Below, piece after piece: positions 13,551-17,643 of a stretch of DNA of 17,643 nt; position 1 is the stretch's first letter; every line of letters begins with the position of its first letter. Under the pieces are notes generated by a model, which was not told where the DNA came from, ran no database searches, and saw only the letters and a list, made by a program, of their open reading frames with translations. The position numbers were made by a program, and so were the translations under genes. The stretch is from Akkermansiaceae bacterium UBA3385 (GTDB taxonomy: Bacteria > Verrucomicrobiota > Verrucomicrobiia > Verrucomicrobiales > Akkermansiaceae): assembly GCA_002358905.1 (NCBI GenBank), contig DEPT01000010.1, forward strand, positions 102,971-120,613. Direction: 5' to 3'.

Positions 13551-14657
13551 TCAAAACAGCCGCATCCAGCTGCGGTGGGTAAACGGCACAATTTCAGCTT
13601 CGCGGCCCAGTCGCACCTTGGTTGCCCATTCTGCGTCAGCGAGCAAGGCGCGGCCCACCGCAACTAAATCATAGTCCTTTGCTCTCAATTGTTGCACCAG
13701 CGATGCAAGGCCCAGTCCGGGCAGTCCCACTCCGCCATTACCTATCACCGGGCGTTTGGTCAGCATACGTGTCCATGCAGGTAAATTCAGAGCACTACCA
13801 TGAAATGCGGGCATATTCACGCCATCACAGGCGAACATATCCACCCCGGCATCACACAATGCCCCGAGCAATATCTCCAGCTCTGCCGGGCTTTTCAGCA
13901 AGGGGGATTTCCAGATACCCGAACCGTGCTGACTATATCGGAATACAATGGGAAACATGTGGCCCGTCGCCTTCCTCACAGCATGTATAATCCGGCATGC
14001 AAATCGAGCCCGTCCCAGGATATCGCCACCATATTCATCAGTCCGGCAATTTGTTTCCTTGCGCAGAAATTGCTCTACCAGGCCCGCATGTGCACCATTG
14101 ATTTCCACACCATCAAACCCCAGTTGTCTGGCACTATGCGCAGCTGTTGCAAACGCTGTGATAATGGATGTGATGCGCTCACGGCTCATGGGTTCGACCC
14201 TCTGCTTTAATATCACGGGATCAATACCACTGGGCCCGACTGCAGCTGCTTCAGGATTCGGCATATCTCCGGACTCGGGGCGAAGCATCCCCACATGGTT
14301 CAACTGAGGCATGATGCGACACGGGGTTGCATGCACACTGCGGCATATTCCTTTCCATGCACGCAAGGCTGCTCCGCCGAAAAAATGCGCCATTCCGGAA
14401 TCTGCTGTCGCAGCTGGGTCATCAATAGCAACAGGTTCCGTAATGATTAAGCCCATTTGCTGCTCGGCACGACGGCGATAATAACTCTGCATCTCCTGGG
14501 TAGGAACGCCGTTGCGGGCAAACAAGCGCGGCAGCGGCGCCATAACTATCCGGGTTGCCAATTTTAATTTTCGATGAAGAAACGGATGATAAAGAACATC
14601 TATCTCTCTTTCACTTAATTCACCACTTGTCATATACCGGAAACATAGCTCTATCAT
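13551..14657 (-). CDS. Old Yellow Enzyme-family NADH:flavin oxidoreductase with substituted His
   Basis: FMN-dependent TIM-barrel ene-reductase-like protein of 368 residues, a single domain without the FeS/FAD extension of dienoyl-CoA reductases. Motifs are TRIVMAPLPR (35-44), QLNHVGM (118-124; usually QLxHxGR), GFDGVEINGAHAGL (180-193), CRTDEYGGDILGRARF (204-219; usually SLENRARF) and VAVGRALLADAEW (332-344). The substrate-binding pair, normally His-x-x-His or His-x-x-Asn, is Asn187-x-x-His190, which may change substrate or polarity. ATG 14657 is taken as the start; ATG 14633 is possible. Neither has a Shine-Dalgarno. It is divergent from skp and convergent with the MerR unit. The substrate is unknown. 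Confidence 0.9.
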   Translation of the reverse strand: MIELCFRYMTSGELSEREIDVLYHPFLHRKLKLATRIVMAPLPRLFARNGVPTQEMQSYYRRRAEQQMGLIITEPVAIDDPAATADSGMAHFFGGAALRAWKGICRSVHATPCRIMPQLNHVGMLRPESGDMPNPEAAAVGPSGIDPVILKQRVEPMSRERITSIITAFATAAHSARQLGFDGVEINGAHAGLVEQFLRKETNCRTDEYGGDILGRARFACRIIHAVRKATGHMFPIVFRYSQHGSGIWKSPLLKSPAELEILLGALCDAGVDMFACDGVNMPAFHGSALNLPAWTRMLTKRPVIGNGGVGLPGLGLASLVQQLRAKDYDLVAVGRALLADAEWATKVRLGREAEIVPFTHRSWMRLF

Positions 14658-14700
14658 CTCTATCTTTCAAGGAGTTAGAATAACTATTTACCCTTTATGC

Positions 14701-14716
14701 GGTATCTGCCGGTATC
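14701..14716. promoter_or_regulatory. GGTATC direct repeat in the OYE/skp divergent region
   Basis: GGTATC occurs at 14701-14706 and 14711-14716, one helical turn apart, about 45 bases upstream of the flavin enzyme start. It could be an operator for that gene. Such a short repeat may be chance. Confidence 0.2.
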
Positions 14717-14766
14717 ATATTTCCTGTCATTTCCGCACATGCCATCTGAAGTGACACAACGTTTTC

Positions 14767-14794
14767 TTGACTTAATTTGAACATTAGGTAGAAT
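14767..14794 (+). promoter_or_regulatory. Promoter of skp-lpxD
   Basis: TTGACT (14767-14772), a 16-base spacer and TAGAAT (14789-14794). Transcription would start near 14801, 18 bases before the ATG. The leader is G-poor with no Shine-Dalgarno. It is the best promoter in the window. Confidence 0.68.
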
Positions 14795-14818
14795 GTTTGC
14801 ATCTAAACCTCACATATT

Positions 14819-15463
14819 ATGAAGTTCCCCATTATCACCACCGCTCTCGTGACGCTGTGCGCTCTGACTGCCACGGCTCAGGCCGAAATCAAGATTGCAT
14901 CCGTCAACGTGCAGGAGCTCTACACCAAGTTCTACAAGCGCTTCGATACGGAAACCTCCCTTCAGACCCAGCTCTCCGAGATTAAGGCTGATATCAAGGT
15001 TCGTGAGGACAAGCTCCGTGGTCTTCAGGAAGAGCTCAAGAAGATTCAGGAGAAGTACGACAGCAGCCTTTCCGATTCCGCTGTTGCCAAACTTCGTGAG
15101 CAGTACCAGGCCAAGGCCAACGAGCTCAAAGCCGCTGACCAGGAACTGAAGGATTTTGTACAGCGCCGTGAAGTGGCTTTCCGCGAGCTCCGCAACAGCG
15201 AAATGCGTCTCCTGGTTGAAGAAGTGCAGACCGCCATCAACACCGTGGCTGACCAGAGCGGCTCTGACCTCGTTCTCGACTCCGGCGCCATTTCTCCCCA
15301 GCCCCAGATTGGCATCGGCACCCGCGTGTTCCCCTACATGAAGAAGGACATCGACCTCACCCCCGAAGTGCTCAAGCAGCTCAACGCCGGCGCACCCCAG
15401 GGTTTCGACCCCGATGCTGAGCTCAAGCGTCTCTACGGCTCTCAGGCTCCTGCCGCCAACTAA
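14819..15463 (+). CDS. skp: Skp/OmpH-family periplasmic chaperone
   Basis: Periplasmic chaperone of 214 residues that holds unfolded outer-membrane proteins on their way to the Bam complex. A Sec signal peptide covers residues 1-22, with probable cleavage after AQA before EIKIASVNVQ. The mature start IKIASVNVQELYTKF is the family signature. A long charged helical hairpin (about 45-125, rich in Lys, Glu and Gln) makes the tentacles, and SGSDLVLDSG (about 156-165) is the returning body strand. The tail after about residue 170 is longer than in E. coli Skp. Lys is nearly always AAG here, suggesting strong expression. It shares a promoter with lpxD, 27 bases downstream. An autotransporter client is encoded about 1.5 kb away. 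Confidence 0.92.
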   Translation: MKFPIITTALVTLCALTATAQAEIKIASVNVQELYTKFYKRFDTETSLQTQLSEIKADIKVREDKLRGLQEELKKIQEKYDSSLSDSAVAKLREQYQAKANELKAADQELKDFVQRREVAFRELRNSEMRLLVEEVQTAINTVADQSGSDLVLDSGAISPQPQIGIGTRVFPYMKKDIDLTPEVLKQLNAGAPQGFDPDAELKRLYGSQAPAAN

Positions 15464-15490
15464 TTTCACAATCACCCCCTAGAGCTTATC

Positions 15491-16564
15491 ATGAACCTCA
15501 CTCTCTCCGAAGTTCTCGAGCTCACCGGCGGTAAACTTATCAATTCACCGGCTCCGGAGATTTCTATCTCCGGAGTCGCTACATTAGATAGCGCTACCCC
15601 CTGTGAGATTGCCTTCCTCGGCAACGAGAAGTACTTCAACGATTTCCTTTCCACCAAGGCTGGTGCCGTCCTGGTTCCCCCTGCACTCCCGCAGTACCCG
15701 GAGGGCGTTGCCTTCATCGAAGTGGAGAACCCCTCTCTGGCTTTTAACGCCCTGGTGGCTCATTTCATGAAAGCCAGCACGGATTTCACGCCGGGCATTC
15801 ACCCCACGGCTTATGTCGACCCCGCTGCCAAGCTGGATCCCACCAAGGTTCGCGTTGGCCCCTGCGCAGTCATCGAAGCCGATGCCGAAATCGGCGATGG
15901 CTCCGACATCGGCCCTGGTTGCGTCATCTGCAAGGCCGTGAAGATGGGCGAAAACTGCAAGCTCTATCCCAAGGTGGTCATCCGTGAGCGCTGCATCCTG
16001 GGCAAAAATGTCGTTATTCAGCCCGGTGCCGTTATCGGTGGTGATGGCTTCGGCTTCCTTCTCAACAAGGAAACCGGCCGCTACGATACCATCGACCAGG
16101 TGGGTATCGTCGAAATCGGTGATTTTGTAGACATCGGCGCCAATACCACTATCGACCGCGCACGCTTCGGTCGCACCGTCATCGGCGAAGGTACAAAGCT
16201 CGATAACCAGATTCAGATTGGCCACAATGTAACACTCGGCAAGCACTGCGTCATGTGCGCCCAGAGCGGCATTGCCGGCAGCACCCACGTAGGCGACTAC
16301 GTGACCATCGCTGCACAGTGCGGCATTACCGGGCACATCAAGATTGAAGATAAGGTTGTAGTCGCGGCCCGTTCCGGAGTCATGAATAATCTCGAAACCG
16401 GTAAGACCTACTGGGGCGCCCCCGCTGTTCCGTACGGCGAAGCCGCCCGCCAGTTTGCTGCCATGCGTAAGCTGCCCGAGGCATTCAAGGAACTCCGTGC
16501 TCTCAAGGCCAAGGCCGAAGAGATTCAGGAGCTCATCAACCAGGCGGTGGCAGAGCAGAACTAA
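15491..16564 (+). CDS. lpxD: UDP-3-O-acylglucosamine N-acyltransferase
   Basis: Third step of lipid A synthesis: transfers a 3-hydroxyacyl chain from acyl-ACP to the 2-amino group of UDP-3-O-acylglucosamine in the cytosol. At 357 residues it has the normal layout: N-terminal uridine-binding domain (1-100), a left-handed parallel beta-helix of hexapeptide repeats (about 105-310) and a C-terminal helical tail. The catalytic His is His245 in IQIGHNV (241-247); His282 in GITGHIKI (278-285) matches the second conserved His of E. coli LpxD. GGDGFGF (183-189) is also typical. It follows skp, as in many Gram-negatives, but bamA, fabZ and lpxA are not adjacent; a terminator follows at once. This shows the host makes lipid A. 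Confidence 0.97.
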   Translation: MNLTLSEVLELTGGKLINSPAPEISISGVATLDSATPCEIAFLGNEKYFNDFLSTKAGAVLVPPALPQYPEGVAFIEVENPSLAFNALVAHFMKASTDFTPGIHPTAYVDPAAKLDPTKVRVGPCAVIEADAEIGDGSDIGPGCVICKAVKMGENCKLYPKVVIRERCILGKNVVIQPGAVIGGDGFGFLLNKETGRYDTIDQVGIVEIGDFVDIGANTTIDRARFGRTVIGEGTKLDNQIQIGHNVTLGKHCVMCAQSGIAGSTHVGDYVTIAAQCGITGHIKIEDKVVVAARSGVMNNLETGKTYWGAPAVPYGEAARQFAAMRKLPEAFKELRALKAKAEEIQELINQAVAEQN

Positions 16565-16589
16565 TCTGTTTCATCACATCAGTTATCGC

Positions 16590-16622
16590 ACAGCCCCGGT
16601 GATCTTTCACCGGGGCTGTTTC
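16590..16622 (+). terminator. Rho-independent terminator of skp-lpxD
   Basis: A perfect 13-bp GC-rich stem (ACAGCCCCGGTGA at 16590-16602 with TCACCGGGGCTGT at 16607-16619) with a TCTT loop, then TTCGTT. It lies 25 bases after the lpxD stop and between two convergent genes. Confidence 0.88.
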
Positions 16623-16634
16623 GTTAATAACGGC

Positions 16635-16769
16635 TTAGTGGCAGAAATGCACAAACCCATGGTGGCAGGCATGGTGATGGTGCCCATGGTGGTGCATGTG
16701 GTGACAACTACTCATTCCCAACCCCATTGCTAACGCAAGGGCGAACAATTTCAGGTGTTTCTTATTCAT
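16635..16769 (-). CDS. Tiny histidine-rich lipoprotein, putative metal binder
   Basis: A 44-residue ORF. Residues 1-21 form a lipoprotein signal peptide: basic MNKKHLK, a hydrophobic LFALALAMGLG, then MSSC with Cys22 as the lipidation site. The mature part is only 23 residues, of which 13 are His (HHMHHHGHHHHACHHGFVHFCH) plus Cys22, Cys35 and Cys43, with no Asp, Glu or Lys. Such a composition strongly suggests binding of nickel, zinc, copper or cobalt at the membrane surface. A TATAAA -10 lies at 16794-16789, about 20 bases upstream, with an AT-rich stretch behind it. It faces the lpxD terminator and follows the autotransporter terminator on the same strand. No named family is recognised. Confidence 0.72.
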   Translation of the reverse strand: MNKKHLKLFALALAMGLGMSSCHHMHHHGHHHHACHHGFVHFCH

Positions 16770-16884
16770 CGTTTTTCTGACAGCAGGGTTTATACTGTAC
16801 TCTAACTCGGCGATTCAGAATAAGATTTTTATTTGAATTCTTCAAGTTTAAGTTGAACATATCTTTTCTGTTTCGTGATAATCG

Positions 16885-16914
16885 AAACCCACTGAGACGA
16901 ATCTCAGTGGGTTT
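16885..16914 (-). terminator. Hairpin terminator of the autotransporter gene
   Basis: A perfect 13-bp stem (16885-16897 with 16902-16914) and a 4-base loop lie 45 bases after the autotransporter stop on the minus strand. The T tract on that strand is short (TTT at the stem end then CGATT), so termination strength is uncertain. It insulates the His-rich lipoprotein gene. Confidence 0.65.
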
Positions 16915-16959
16915 GCTGACGAATGAACGGAACGCGCCAACTTTACTATTGCCTAATCA

Positions 16960-17643
16960 TTAAAACTTATATGTGGCGCCCACGTTCGCGCTGTGGACAT
17001 TGGCGTTCTCTACGTACTCACCCGTGTAGCTGGCGTTCACGCTCCACCTGTCGTTCAGGTCGTAACTGGCACCTACGGTGAAGTTCAGACCGGTGCGGCC
17101 GGGGTTCATGCCCGTGCTGCGGGTGCCGACCATATCAACCACAGGATTGTTGCGGGCGATGTCCTGGTGCACAGCGATTTCGCCGTACACTCCGAACTTG
17201 CCCATGCGGCGACTGGCCGCCACACCGATTTCAGCACGCAGGTTCTGCAGAGAACCGGTATCTGTTCCCTCCACGGTGGCGGAGTCGCTGGCGTAATACT
17301 GCAGACCGGCGAAGGGACTCAGCACGGTGTTGGCATTCAGCTCGTGGTTGTAGCTCACGCGGACATCCAGCTGCAGGTGCTTCTGGCTCCAGTCGCTGCC
17401 CATGGTCTCGGAATCGCTGCGGCCATAGGCTGCGCTCCAGTCGGCGGTCACACCGCTGCGCCAGTTGGTCTGGCCATACAGGCCCAGGTGCGTGGTGTCC
17501 TGCTCGATGGTACCGAAGCCGTGGGCGCTCACACGTGTCCAGCTGTTACCCAGAGCCATGCCGAGGAGGCTGGCGCGGCCCACCTGAGTTTCCAGGCCGA
17601 AGGCTCCGCCGGATACATTTGTATCAGCACCGGCGTGGCCCCC
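16960..17643 (-). CDS. Autotransporter beta-barrel domain (5' partial)
   Basis: C-terminal 227 residues of a larger outer-membrane protein whose start lies beyond the window. The frame stays open from 17643 through the GTG at 17583, so that GTG is internal, not a start. Sequence from ALGNSW onward is an autotransporter beta-domain (PF03797-like): alternating aromatic/polar strands such as THLGLYGQTNW, TADWSAAYGRSDSE, LDVRVSYNHEL, AGLQYY, LRAEIGVAASRRMGKFGVYGE and GLNFTVGASYDLNDRWSVNASYTGEY, ending in NVGATYKF with the terminal Phe recognised by Bam. The passenger domain is not visible. Proteins of this type are secreted type Va adhesins or surface proteins. A hairpin follows downstream. Confidence 0.9.
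   Translation of the reverse strand, partial: GGHAGADTNVSGGAFGLETQVGRASLLGMALGNSWTRVSAHGFGTIEQDTTHLGLYGQTNWRSGVTADWSAAYGRSDSETMGSDWSQKHLQLDVRVSYNHELNANTVLSPFAGLQYYASDSATVEGTDTGSLQNLRAEIGVAASRRMGKFGVYGEIAVHQDIARNNPVVDMVGTRSTGMNPGRTGLNFTVGASYDLNDRWSVNASYTGEYVENANVHSANVGATYKF

Noticed and set aside
14810..15475. Minus-strand open frame (221 residues) covering the whole skp gene
   Set aside because: An artefact of the strong codon bias (CTC/AAG/GAG) of skp; a Leu/Val/Glu-rich shadow without motifs, and the plus strand has a signal peptide and promoter.
15584..16336. Minus-strand open frame (250 residues) inside lpxD
   Set aside because: A shadow of the hexapeptide-repeat codons; lpxD motifs are complete on the plus strand.

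Overview
The window looks like chromosomal DNA of a Gram-negative bacterium. It carries a lipid A gene (lpxD), a periplasmic Skp/OmpH chaperone, a lipoprotein and an autotransporter beta-barrel. Codons are GC-rich, recognisable Shine-Dalgarno sequences are almost absent, leaders are short and G-poor, and genes are often joined by 4-base ATGA overlaps. A Verrucomicrobiota (Akkermansia-like) host would fit, but that is an impression from gene content and style, not a proof.

Layout. (1) 1-360: 3' end of a Pro/His-rich repeat protein, then a strong terminator. (2) 440-6322: a rightward six-gene block, purE-pyrB-pyrC', an ELM1-like protein and two tandem GT4-type glycosyltransferases, with gaps of 38 and 4 bases and three ATGA overlaps. 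(3) 6319-7739: a beta-CASP metallo-beta-lactamase RNA nuclease with its own promoter. (4) 12650 leftward to 7747: nadE, a Cys-rich C_GCAxxG_C_C protein, and an intact 835-residue protein resembling a phage virion/tail protein with no other phage genes nearby. (5) 12737-13540: a MerR-type regulator overlapping a 46-residue single-membrane-span protein, then a perfect 13-bp terminator. (6) 14657-13551, leftward: a flavin-only Old Yellow Enzyme relative. (7) 14767-16620, rightward: skp/ompH and lpxD, ended by a terminator. (8) 16769-16635, leftward: a 44-residue His-rich lipoprotein. (9) 17643-16960, leftward: the C-terminal barrel of an autotransporter cut by the window edge.

The main discovery is a series of enzymes whose active-site residues are replaced while the fold looks intact. 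The dihydroorotase lacks its second HxH histidine and a second metal histidine, and overlaps pyrB, as in the known pyrB-pyrC' pairs. The second glycosyltransferase lacks the donor-phosphate Arg/Lys and the first Glu of EX7E, and follows an apparently active paralogue. NadE has Ala in place of the glutaminase nucleophile Cys. PurE is short and lacks the His of the AHLPG motif. The OYE has Asn where the first substrate-binding His is expected. Two further candidates are the His-rich mini-lipoprotein and the lone phage-like virion gene. No gene-free stretch exceeds 300 bases.
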